Part shown: piece after piece, positions 20,881 through 30,275 of the stretch
Numbering within the stretch: the first letter of the stretch is position 1
How the letters are laid out: each line of letters opens with the position of its first letter
Source: Tretioscincus oriximinensis
Taxonomy: Eukaryota > Chordata > Lepidosauria > Squamata > Gymnophthalmidae
DNA: 64,000 nucleotides
NCBI GenBank assembly: GCA_022410635.1
Contig: JAJVDF010000463.1
Coordinates: 199,453 to 263,452, forward strand
Direction: 5' to 3'
Program-made: the position numbers and the translations under genes
Notes under the pieces: model-generated
What the model was told of the DNA's origin: nothing
The model's database searches: none
The model's input: only the letters and a program-made list of their open reading frames with translations

Positions 20881-21127
20881 CTATAGCCAATTTGGTGTAG
20901 TGGTTAGAGTGTTGGACTCTTATTTGGTAGTCTCCCGATTTGATTCCCCATTCCTCCATGAAAGCCAGATGGGTGACCTTGAGCCAGTCACAGTTCTTTA
21001 GAACTCTCTCAGTCTCACCTACTTCACAAGGTGTCTGTTGTGGAGAAAGTAACAAAAGCTGTATGTGTAGCCCTTTGGTTGGCCGCCCTGGGTATAGGGC
21101 AGGATATAAGTATAAATAAATAAATAC
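20881..21127 (+). mobile_element. SINE type S3 (head H1, L2-like tail)
   Basis: The tRNA-like head has GGTGTAGTGGTTAGAGTGTT (A-box-like) and GATTTGATTCCCC (B-box-like). The body is GGGTGACCTTGAGCCAGTCA and CACCTACTTCACAAGGTGTC. The tail is GCCGCCCTGGGTATAGGGCA then TATAAGTATAAATAAATAAA, the same tail as the L2 LINE at 51780-51846. Confidence 0.8.
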
Positions 21128-21266
21128 TGCCCGGCAGAGGCAAGGTAAGTAATACCAAGTCCTATTGGTCTACCCCTTCCAACAGTCTGGTAGATGCTTG
21201 GGACAGTAGCTGACTCATGAGTTTGTTTCACATTTATACTTTGTACCTCTTTTTAAATCAAGTTTT

Positions 21267-21333
21267 TGTTAGTAGACTTTCTTCAGCGTAATAAAGAAGA
21301 CAAATGGAATTGTCTTTGAATCTTTATTTAACA
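21267..21333 (-). repeat. Truncated 3' LTR (67-bp R-U5 stub)
   Basis: Matches 22347-22413 with a single mismatch (CTTCAGCG against CTGCAGCG). The pol ORF ends at the junction. Confidence 0.9.
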
Positions 21334-22238
21334 TCTAGGAGATGGTTGTTATGGAGGAACCATGAATCTGAAGGCAGTGCGGCCTTGATTAGTCCGTAAA
21401 GAGGATTGGTGGGTTGTAGGATAGAGGAACAGAAGCCCAGATGAGATGGTGACAGGACCGCCTTCGGTTCCGTGGGGGTGGGAACATCGCAGTATTGAGG
21501 CTTGCGGGAAAGAGCGTCAGCAAGGCAATTGTCCTTGCCAGAGATATACTTGATGGTGAAGTCAAAGCCGGCAAAGAACTCAGACCACCTGGAGTGGCGG
21601 GAGTTGTGTTTTGAAGGTTTCATGAAGACCTCCAAATTCTTGTGGTCCGTGTGGACGGTAAATGGCAAGCCGTTCTGAAGGTAGTGCCGCCATTGTTCAA
21701 GGCAAAACTTGATAGCTAGGAGCTCCCTGTCATAGACGGCGTAGTTGCGTTCGGCAGGGGTGAGCTGGCGAGATGCGAAGGCGCAGGGACGGAGGCTGCC
21801 GGTGGAGGGGTCGATTTGGAGTAAAGCACCACCGACAGCAATGTTGCTGGCATCAGTGTGGACGGCGAAGGGCCTGGAGAAGTCCGGGTGACTGAGGCAA
21901 GATTCCGAAGTGAATAGCGAGCGAAGTTCGTTGAATGCGCCTTGGCAGGTAGGAGACCAAAGGAACTTGGGAGAAACCTTCTTGGTGCGGCCTTCTGGTG
22001 TCAGGACGGACTTCGAGCCCTTCAGAAGAGCAGTGAGGGGCGCAGCAATGTCAGCGAAATTCGGGATGAACTTGCGGTAGAAGTTCGCGAAACCGAGGAA
22101 AGATTGGAGTTGACGTCTGTTCCTGGGGGGTTCCCAGTCTAAAATGCAGGCGATTTTGTCCTCGTCCATTGAAATCCCGGAGGAGGATAGGCGGTAGCCG
22201 GGGAACGAGATTCTATACTTGATAACGCTGAGGATATT
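21324..22238 (-). pseudogene. Gypsy pol fragment: RT C-terminus plus RNase H
   Basis: Open on the minus strand without stops from about 22238 to 21324. Order: the end of the RT palm (FPGYRLSSSGISMDEDKIA), RT thumb (LQSFLGFANFYRKFIPNFAD), connection, then RNase H. The four RNase H acidic positions are visible in FAVHTDASN, VYDRELLAI, VHTDHKNLE and CLADALSRK. In an intact element this enzyme degrades the RNA strand of the RNA/DNA hybrid. The catalytic YxDD box and everything before it are deleted. The C-terminus runs into the LTR stub and stops at DVK, so integrase is gone. An open frame in such a rearranged copy suggests recent origin. The LTR stubs (1 mismatch in 67) agree. Confidence 0.85.
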
Positions 22239-22321
22239 CCTTGCAGGACAGACTCTGGAAGAAGGGGGTTTGAAGGAATTTCACTGTCCGATTCTTCCTC
22301 AGTATCTCGTATCGCTTCCAT
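22228..22321 (-). pseudogene. Gypsy gag-like N-terminal remnant
   Basis: The first ATG after the 5' LTR (22321, minus) opens MEAIRDTEEESDSEIPSNPL, then LPESVLQG. This acidic start sits where gag begins. About 30 codons later it meets the pol segment in another frame, marking a deletion junction near 22228-22240. There is no capsid or zinc-knuckle motif, so the gag assignment rests on position. Confidence 0.5.
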
Positions 22322-22346
22322 AATCACCGTTGGTTCTGCTTCTTTC

Positions 22347-22613
22347 TGTTAGTAGACTTTCTGCAGCGTAATAAAGAAGACAAATGGAATTGTCTTTGAA
22401 TCTTTATTTAACAGGATAGCTTTAGAAAGGAACGTATTTTCATCACATTAAAGAAGCAGAACAGAAAGTTAACATGGCGCATAGTTTATAAGCCAAAGAC
22501 AAACGGGGCGTAATAAAGCCATTAACCAATTAGGGGTCGTAAATCTCCCGCCGGCAAAGCTCTTTGGTCAGACAAGGAATTCCCAGATATAGAAGAGACA
22601 GAGGTACCTAACA
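22347..22613 (-). repeat. 5' LTR of the Gypsy element
   Basis: 267 bp with 6-bp terminal inverted repeats (TGTTAG and CTAACA), an internal TATA box and an AATAAA signal in R. Only its 3' quarter is repeated at 21267-21333. No clear primer-binding site was recognised in the 25 bases between it and the ATG. Confidence 0.85.
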
Positions 22614-22618
22614 GTTTT

Positions 22619-23278
22619 GACTACTGACAATTATTTTCTGCCAATCTAAAGTTCATCCTATCTGAGAATAGATATTCACACAGAGGCTGAATTTGTGCCA
22701 ACACACCTACGTTTTCTTCTTCTTGCTCCCCCCTCCCCCCCCCCTCAGATTTGCCTGGATTGCAAGCATTTTGGACTTACTTTGCAAGGTCTGAAAATCT
22801 CATAATACATTTTTATCCCCAAACTTGTTATCCTCTGGCTAAACTCCTGGTATCAATAGTGAAATGATTGTCCTGTTTCCTTTTGCCAAAGACATAAAAG
22901 AAATCCAAAAAATATTACATAAGAAATGTAATACAAGAAAATATCTAGATGAATCATTGGATTCAAAAAGGCGAGGCTGTGGCATAGGCTAATCTGGATG
23001 AGAAATTTGCAGACTGTACTGATCCCAATCGTAGCTTTCTGTGTATGGTCAGAATCAGTGGGTGTGACTTTTTGGATTCACTGATCCTGACCAAAGCTAA
23101 GTCTGGTGCCAGATACATACTGTACTTTTAATCTATCACTAGCCCTGAAGAATTGAACTGAAGGTCCCTCCCCATGGTGTGTTATAACCTTCACTCTGAA
23201 AATGATTGTGCATTTCAGTCACCTCCACCTACCTGCATAATCGGTGTGGTGAGAAGAAGTATCAGGAAGTTGATACTG
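22619..23278. other. Anonymous non-coding sequence
   Basis: A pyrimidine/C-rich stretch near 22720-22745. Nothing else was recognised. Confidence 0.4.
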
Positions 23279-23446
23279 CACATGTCAGCCAGCCAATTCT
23301 GCAGTCCTATTGGCTGGTGTGTTCTCATGGTATCCTGCCTTCCCATGATGGAGTGGTACATGCAAGAAGGCTTAAATGGAGCACAGGCATTTTGCTGTAA
23401 TGCCTGAAAAGAAGAGCTCCAAGATATTCCAGTGCAACTGAGGTTT
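23279..23446 (+). repeat. Interspersed repeat, family G
   Basis: CACATGTCAGCCAGCCAATT, TGGTATCCTGCCTTCC and AAGATATTCCAGTGCAA are shared with 41053-41216 on the same strand. Unclassified. Confidence 0.6.
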
Positions 23447-25479
23447 ATGTCTGTTCCTGGCTTAAATGGGAGGGAAGGCTACAAACTTGATTTTAAGATT
23501 ATTGTTGCATTCTGCTCTATGCATACTACAAAGTATACATATAAAATGTCTTAGAAGACTATTCAAACCAACAATGGAATGTCAGCAGCCCTTTTCTACA
23601 GCCTAAGATGGGTCCCTGTTTCCAACATGAATGAATTTGCTTGTGTCCATGTCTCTTAAAGTAATTAAAAAAGAAGAAGAAAAGAAGTGGGAAATCCAGC
23701 TAAAACAAAGATTTAATCTAGTAATGTGAAGAAGTGCAGAATTCCTACTGCAAGTAAATGGAGCAACCATCTCAAATACAGCAAAGTAGAAAATGCATTG
23801 GCTATAGTAGTAAGGATTACAATATGAGCTTATGATTCCTATGAAAGGCCACATAATTACTGTGAATATCCTATTGGATTTCATCTTGTAGAAAGAAAGA
23901 GAAATGCAGCTCTTCTGAGGTTAAGGCTAAGCATAATTGATTTATGATTAATATGAAGGTCTGGGCTTATCAAGCGAATATATTGTATTTCACACAGAAA
24001 TGAGTATAACAGCATTTTCTTAGTTTCTATGTGAAACTCAATATTTGCATGCCAGGGAATAAAGGAAGATATTGGCTTCAGCTACTGGTAGACGGATATT
24101 CAGCCTTATTCATGCCAAAGTCAAGTCCATCTGTTGTGTAGCTGCTGGAAGATAAATGGGAGCTCAGAATGTTGAAGAATAACATGAAGGGAGATTTTAA
24201 AATGGTTATTTATGAAGGGAACTCAATTAAATGAAAGCAGACCTATATCTTCAAGTCAGCCTGCTATGAATTCATTAAGCAAAACTGATCGCCACATAAG
24301 AACCAGACGTTTATGAGGAATTCAAAGGAACGTGAAGTTAATGGTCCAAAGCTAGATGGTGTTATTTTTTCAGCTGCCATTGAATGTCAAGAAAACAGTG
24401 CATGTCCCAAATATAAATGTCTTCTAGGAGGATTCTATACTAGACACAGGAAAGATGAGAAGAAAAAATTACAGAGTAAACATTAATGGAGAAAACCTTG
24501 TCAATATAGAGATAAAGTCTATTGTATTTCTTTTTCAAAGTATTTCTAAAAATACATTGCAATTATTTTTGATTGCAAAATGATACTTTTGACAGTAGTG
24601 AAATTCTTCGATTCTGTGCCAAGCTGGGAGGGAACTGTATATATTTAACAAAAAAATGTTTGTACCATTTTCCATAAAAATGTCTCCACGCCTTGAAATC
24701 GTTTAAATATCAATAAGAAAGACAACAGGGTAAAAAACATCATAAATAATTTGAAAAAATAATATTAAAAGAGTAGGTTGTGAAGGAAGCAAGAGGAAGT
24801 TTGACCATTCAAACAGGGGAAGCAAGGGAAAAATTCAGTCAGGCTGCAGCCATACATCAATTATACTTATATGATGATGACTCTTCTTCACGTGTTAACG
24901 AAGTTTCCGTATGCATTCGGGGAAAAAAGTCCATTGTCCCGAAATATTCTTTAGCGGATGTTTTGTGAAATTCCCATGCCCTAATGGGATTACGCCAGAA
25001 TACCACGAGGCAGCACAGGATAATGTAGAATCGCTGGCTGAGCATACTCACTACTTACATCCTGGTTAGTTGTTGTTGGCTGAGCAGCTCAGTATGTACT
25101 TCCTGGTTAGTTGTCTCAGTTCCCTGTGGATGTAAAGGTACATGTGGTGGCTGCATTTTGCAGTTGTTTCTCACACTGAAGATTTTAACACTTTGTATGC
25201 CTGTAGCTTTAATCAGTTAGTCAATCATTTTGGACTATTTGAATATAGCCATTCTAATGACTTAATCAGAATGGTTTACAACAGCCATAAAAATGTAATA
25301 CTATGCAATACATCTTGTAGTAAAATAAATAATAAATTGTAAAATTAAAGATAAATCAATTGCACTATAAAATAGTAATAAAACATTATAAATTTAGACA
25401 AAACACAGTCCATCAGCTTGTCTCACACAATGGCTCACAAATTGCTCCTCAGCATTGTCAGGCAGGAGACAAAAGCAAT
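23447..25479. other. Anonymous AT-rich sequence
   Basis: No transposon recognised over about 2 kb. The part 24050-24420 has balanced composition without simple repeats (see findings). ORFs here are short and lack motifs. Confidence 0.4.
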
Positions 25480-25575
25480 ACCTTCATCTGCTCTTGATTC
25501 CCTGCAAATGGTCTTTAAATCTTCAACCTTTTTGAACACCATCTACAGTAGAAGGTGGTTAAAAATCTGTTTTTC
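25480..25575 (+). repeat. Interspersed repeat, family H
   Basis: CTCTTGATTCCCTGCAAATG, TCTTTAAAT, then AGAAGGTGGTTAAAAATCTG aligns with 38484-38575 on the same strand. Confidence 0.5.
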
Positions 25576-26182
25576 CCTCCCAGCCTGCATACAGACTCCA
25601 GACCTTTATCGTGGAATATAATCTGGAATAAAAAATAGTGCATAAACAGTCTTTAGGGTCTGCTGTCAGGCAATCCTAGGTGTTGAATCGTCTTTTAGAG
25701 ATGCATCTATTGAAAACATTTTAAGAGTCCCATGATGGCTTGCAAAGGTTGAGGTGCAGATGCAAACTTCATAAAGCTCTCTTTGAGCCATTTTGAATTT
25801 AATGCTGATATGGGCAGAAGACTGTGTTAATTCAGAAGATGATACCTCTTCTGCTAATTGGCTTTGCAACTGTCACATATTGCAAGATGTGAAGGCTGAG
25901 TTTACAGCAGCAAGAGATAAATAATAAACTACATATTTGCTTTTTTAATTTTTAAGCCATTTCAGTGCTTTTGTGCTAGGCAGTGATTCCTAAATTCTTT
26001 TGTGCTGCCGCTTCCTTAGCTCCCAAGTCACATTTCTGATGCCCCCACCCCATTTACTCTAATTATATATATAAAAATCTTACTGCTCCTTTCAATGATT
26101 TCAGTACCCCCAATTTAAAGAAGAATTCTAACAGCAGTTGTGTCATGAGTCTGAAAATGTAATTATTAACATAATTTACTAT
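25576..26182. other. Anonymous AT-rich sequence
   Basis: No repeat family or credible ORF recognised. Confidence 0.4.
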
Positions 26183-26268
26183 AGAAGAAGAAGTTAGTCT
26201 TTATAACTCTCTTTTCTTAACCCAAATCAGCATATATAACTTTCTGTTCTTCTCTTCACAAAACAGCT
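26183..26268 (-). mobile_element. SINE type S2, 3' fragment
   Basis: An AGAAGAAG tail, CTCTTTTCTTAACCCAAATC and TTCTGTTCTTCTCTTCAC match the complement of the S2 tail. Confidence 0.6.
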
Positions 26269-26269
26269 T

Positions 26270-26890
26270 ACCGTCCTGAATGGGCCGGCGCCGGCTGTTG
26301 CAGTCGGTGGTTTGAGGGAACTCGTCTAGGACTTGTGCCTTCATCTTGCTGTCAGGAAGTGGGCAGCAAGATGTGATATGTGTGCTCTGTGACGGGGAGG
26401 GGTGAGTAGGGTATATAATGCCCTCCCATCTCCTCTTTTGTTGGTGAAGCGCGAATCCCTCCCTTTCCCTCCCTTTCTTTATCACTTTTCAGTCGTGGTG
26501 AAGAGTAGTGTCATTGGCGTTAGGCGCACCTTGGCGGGACAGGAGGAGTAATAAAACCTGGAGTCAGGTATCCCCATGACTACCTCATAGGTTAGAGGGG
26601 CCTTCTTAAAATGGTTCTGAACTTGTGTGCCTACCTTTGGGGATGGGTAGGTTGAACGCAGGCTTGGAGTAATTGAGGTGGGCTGTACATGGGAATGATC
26701 CATGAGAGCCCTTACTAGCCTCATTGATCTCCTTGGTGAGTACCCAGCAAAGGTGTGGGTTGTTGGTGCTGCTGGATGGCTCAGGCGCCTGGACCAGGGG
26801 GGCTGGACCGCCAGGAGAGTGGCCAGTCTGGGAACCACGTCATCGGGGCATGGTCCCCAGGGGTCTACTGGCAAGGCCCGAGCTGAGCAG
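26270..26890 (+). promoter_or_regulatory. GC-rich block with a TATA box (candidate LTR or promoter)
   Basis: GC- and CpG-richer than both neighbours. A good TATA box (GGGTATATAATGCC, near 26409) is followed by a CT-rich stretch. AATAAA occurs about 140 bp downstream (near 26551), an arrangement expected of an LTR U3-R. No LTR ends or coding partner were found. A possibly related block lies at 27640-27760, and the AT-rich DNA between them could be an insertion. Confidence 0.3.
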
Positions 26891-26933
26891 TTTTTAAAAA
26901 TATATATATTTTATTCACATTTTCACATACATA

Positions 26934-27005
<72 letters not shown>

Positions 27006-27405
27006 TAATCCAATTAGTACTATTATTTACATTAATATACAGTTATCATAATCAATGTATATTGGCTTTTCTCCCCTTTTTAACAAAAATGTTAGATGTT
27101 TTCCATCCACCCACCTTTCCCTCCCCCATTGATAGAAGGTACCTTTATGTTTAATTTCTCATTATCTTAAGACTAGTTTTATAACATTTAATAATTCATG
27201 CTCCCCCTATATTGTTGACTCGTACATTATCAATTTTGCCCAGTTACCCATCCCTATTATCTTTATTTACACTCTCATTGCTATCTAAATAATCATAATC
27301 ATTTGAACTGATAAATAATGATACCAATTGCCCACCTGCCATTTATTTTTATCTTTCCATTCCAGAACTATAACAGCCTGGGCTGCCATGGTCATCTGTT
27401 GGAGT
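26891..27405. other. AT-rich sequence with a (TA)n array
   Basis: (TA)n at about 26937-27002, then AT-rich unclassified DNA. It may derive from an AT-rich LINE, but no coding motif was found. Confidence 0.45.
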
Positions 27406-27559
27406 TAGGCTGACCAGATTACCCCTTTTGGGGTGGTTGGGGTTGAAAACCCGTTTTTGGGGTGCCTCCTGTTTTTTTCTGAGGAAAAAATGGGGAGGCA
27501 CCCTAAAACTGATTTTTCAACCTCCCCCCCCCACCAATAAATGTCATCTGGTCAGCCTA
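27406..27559. mobile_element. hAT-like hairpin MITE, family B, with perfect 8-bp TSD
   Basis: 154 bp, from TAGGCTGACCAGATTACCCC to CATCTGGTCAGCCTA. Both flanks read GTTGGAGT (27398-27405 and 27560-27567). The arms meet at TTTTTTTCTGAGGAAAAAA. Confidence 0.9.
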
Positions 27560-27567
27560 GTTGGAGT

Positions 27568-27954
27568 AAATATTTGTCCATATTTATATTTAGCTGTATA
27601 TCTATATGAGCTGAGAAGTTGTTACAGGGTGACCCAGTGGTGGGAGCTGGGGCCCTGAGGGGGCCACATCACGGGGCATGGCCTGCCAGGTACAGGTCAG
27701 ACCTGGCAGCTGACCTGGGCCCTTAGCCAAGGTGCTGCGCCTGCCACACTCCTACTCTAACCATAGCTAATTTCTCTCCACTTTGGGTCATTTGTTTTGT
27801 TAATTAAGCACTTCTTGTATTTAGCTTTCAGGTTGCATAATTGTGACACGCTTGCATTAGGGTCTTTTAATACTGTTAATAAGTTAATAAATATGTTCAC
27901 TTTAACTTTACTTTAATTACTTTACTTTAATGTTCACTTTAATTGTAAAATGGG
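27568..27954. other. Anonymous sequence
   Basis: A GC-rich part at 27640-27760 resembles 26800-26890 in short blocks (ATCGGGGCATGG against CACGGGGCATGG). The rest is AT-rich and unclassified. Confidence 0.35.
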
Positions 27955-28085
27955 AGAGAGCTCCAAAGAACTGTGACTAGTCCAAGATCACCCAGTTTGT
28001 TTTTTGTGGAGGAGTGCAGAATCAAACTATGAGACTTGCAGTTAAGAGTCTGACACTCTAACCACAAGTCCAGACTGGCTCTCTA
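27955..28085 (-). mobile_element. SINE type S2/S3 head and body
   Basis: Complement of the H1 head: GAGAGCTCCAAAGAACTGTG, TGGAGGAGTGCAGAATC, TTAAGAGTCTGACACTCTAA. The tail is missing, so S2 and S3 cannot be told apart. Confidence 0.7.
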
Positions 28086-28489
28086 TAGTATGTAGTAAAA
28101 TGAATGACATACTACATCTGTAGATTACCCATTTTTAAAAAGGCAGATAAATAAACAATCTCTGAACATTTCCCCACAGATGAATCAGTTCGCTATATTG
28201 TGATTACAATTCTACAAGAAAAGCCCAAAACAATATTGCCTGTATTAAACCTTTTAAAGGATTAGTGTCAAATAAAACATAGATATAGTCTTCCAAGTTT
28301 ATTCATTTACAAGGGTTGGCTGAATAATAATGCCCAGTTGCATGGAACTTGCATGTGAAAAGAAATATCCAAAAGAAACAGAAAGGTATGTCTTATATTG
28401 GCAACAAGAGCTTACACTTACTTTTCAATTTAATCATCGTTTATGATTCTCCCAATCATAATATATATTCTCCCAACCATGAGCCAGTG

Positions 28490-28770
28490 TGATGTCTCTG
28501 AAAGTCTTGAAAGAGTCACATCTTCAACAATGTGTTAAGAAAGTGATTTACTGAACAACAGGCAGAAACAGAGCAACAGCAAGCCAGTTGGGCTGCTGCC
28601 CTTTTATAGCAAACTCTTGGGGGCCCTGATCTCNAGTTTCCACCTGTTTAAATTTGAGTCATACAGTATAACCAGATAAACAATGAAGTATGGGAAGATA
28701 ACTGGAGGCATTTCATTGCTATTGGTGCAACAAGCAACATAATTTCACTCCTATGTTACACTATTGCCAT
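28490..28770 (-). repeat. Possible solo LTR with TATA box
   Basis: On the minus strand a TATA box (GCTATAAAAG, 28601-28610) sits mid-element. About 75 bp downstream is an AGTAAA signal. The ends resemble TGT and ACA (TGTAACATAG and ACATCACA). No coding region or convincing target duplication was found, so this is tentative. Confidence 0.4.
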
Positions 28771-28927
28771 GATCTACATCTAGAATAAATAATAATCAAC
28801 TTTTCCTATTGGTCCCCATTGGGATTGGGTGGGGGGGGGGGGAGGTTTAGGGATTATTGTTTCATGTAATTCTCATTGTTGGTGTTTTCATTGTTTATTG
28901 TGTATTATCTCCATTGAGTACTCTGTT

Positions 28928-29243
28928 GAATGGCTCAGTCGCTAAGGAAACAGTCTCTCATCTAGGAGATCAGGTTTCAAAGCCCTTTGTTGGACGTGGG
29001 AAGTGGTGAGCACCTTCCACTAGCCTGTAGCTCTAGCCAACCCAACTATTCGAAAGCATGACTTGCAAGAAATTGCAACTGACTGCAAGAAATTGCAACT
29101 GACTGCAAGTAGATTCATGGGAACCACCATAGCCTGGTGGGGAAGATAGAATGTAAGCCTTTGGGCAAAATTCCCTTGTAAGCTGCTTTGAGTCTCTTTG
29201 AAAGGTGAGAAAAGCAGGGTATAAGAACCCAGTTCTTCTTCTA
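28928..29243 (+). mobile_element. tRNA-derived SINE, type S1, full length
   Basis: Head TGGCTCAGTCGCTAAGG (A-box-like) and CAGGTTTCAAAGCCC (B-box-like), then CACCTTCCACTAGCCTGTAG, GGGAACCACCATAGCCTGG and the GCTTTGAGTCTCTTTGAAAG tail with (TTC)n. A 20-bp unit near 29064-29107 (CTGCAAGAAATTGCAACTGA type) is duplicated compared with the other copies. Confidence 0.85.
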
Positions 29244-29394
29244 ATGTTGAAAATAATAAAAATAGTATTAAAAAAATCTAAACAGGTAAACAGCCAAAGG
29301 TCATTTACTGGACCTGAGTGGGACTTTAACTATAGTCTGTCAGGGATAATATCACTGACAGCCATTTTTTTTTCATCCCATCAATAGAGAATTA

Positions 29395-29930
29395 CAGCAG
29401 TCGTTTCTTGATCCATGACCTCACTGCACCTTTCACTTCAACATTCATGCCTTTAAGATCCACCTTTAAATTTAGGAAGAAGTAAAAAATTTAGGGTGCC
29501 AAATCCAGTGGGTTATGGAGGATACACAATGGGTTCAAATTGTAACCTCATAAGCACATGTAATGGTATTGCACATGTGGCCAAGCACTATCATATTGCA
29601 AGAATATCATTCAGGGGATTTTGAACATGACACAAATGTTTTCTCAAGTGTTTTAATGTTTCTATGTACAGCACAGAATTCATAATCATCTTGTCTGCCA
29701 GGTACTCTGTTGTATGCCATGTTTTTGGTATCACAGAACACTTTCAAGATAGTTTTTTTTGCAGAGAGTTTGTTCTGAATTTCTTACATTGTGTATTCCA
29801 TGCTTTGCCTTTTTTATCACTTCTGGATCATAATGATACACACAACTTTCATTTCCTGTCACAATACTGAAAAGGAATCAATCTCCTTCTTCATGGTAAT
29901 GTTTCAAAAGTTGGCATAGCAACTCCACTC
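29395..29930 (-). pseudogene. Mariner transposase relic (catalytic half)
   Basis: Minus-strand translation gives FSIVTGNESCVYHYDPEVIK near 29840, then about 330 bp on YDSAWPHVQY, HNPLDLAP, FYFFLNLK and DLKGMNVEVKGAVRSWIKK. These match the order of the mariner transposase DDE domain. The first catalytic Asp is Asn here (GNE for GDE). The second (YDSAWPH) and third (LDLAP) regions keep Asp. Transposases of this family cut and paste DNA at TA sites. Many stops and frame changes show it is dead. The N-terminal DNA-binding half and the terminal repeats were not found. Confidence 0.75.
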
Positions 29931-29984
29931 TACCCATCCCAATTTCTACTGACAAAGAACGAGTGAACAGAATTGAAATACTGG

Positions 29985-30050
29985 AGCTGATGGTTGGACC
30001 TGTTGATCCTAGAGGTCCCTTCCAACTCTATGATTCTACGATTCTTGGCA
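29985..30050 (+). repeat. CR1 3' terminus
   Basis: AGAGGTCCCTTCCAACTCTA then TGATTCTACGATTCT is the standard CR1 3' end. Very short 5'-truncated copy. Confidence 0.7.
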
Positions 30051-30224
30051 TGTTTGTAGAACAGGAATATAGGTACAAGATGTTTTGTTCTTGTGTGACT
30101 GCATTAATATTAATCCAATCCTTATTTTTACAAAAAATGCTTTGTTAACAGATATGACCAGCTTCCTGAGGATCACATTGAAACTCTTGGTGAAATAATT
30201 TTAAGTAACCTAGCTTGTAATATG

Positions 30225-30275
30225 TCTTTGTCACCCTTTGGTTTCNCTTCTGTTGATTTTCCTATGAGGGGATGA
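30225..30275 (-). repeat. Short L1-related segment
   Basis: TCACCCTTTGGTTTCNCTTC followed by TGTTGATTTTC is shared with the 5' edge of the L1 relic near 33786-33816. Only about 30 bp match. Confidence 0.35.

Larger units (their letters stand above)
21267..22613 (-). mobile_element. Internally deleted Ty3/Gypsy retrotransposon with LTR ends and 5-bp TSD
   Basis: Element on the minus strand. The 5' LTR is 22347-22613 (267 bp; ends TGTTAG and CTAACA). A 67-bp stub of the 3' LTR is at 21267-21333; its two copies differ at one base. The flanks GTTTT (21262-21266) and GTTTT (22614-22618) form a 5-bp target duplication. A TATA box (CTTATAAAC, 22485-22492) and AATAAA (near 22405) lie in the LTR. The interior holds a gag-like start, then RT C-terminus and RNase H. 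Protease, RT palm, integrase and most of the 3' LTR are missing, so it is non-autonomous. Confidence 0.9.

Noticed and set aside
29395..29930. Host gene derived from a mariner transposase (SETMAR-like)
   Set aside because: Multiple stops and frame changes, no SET part and no exon structure.
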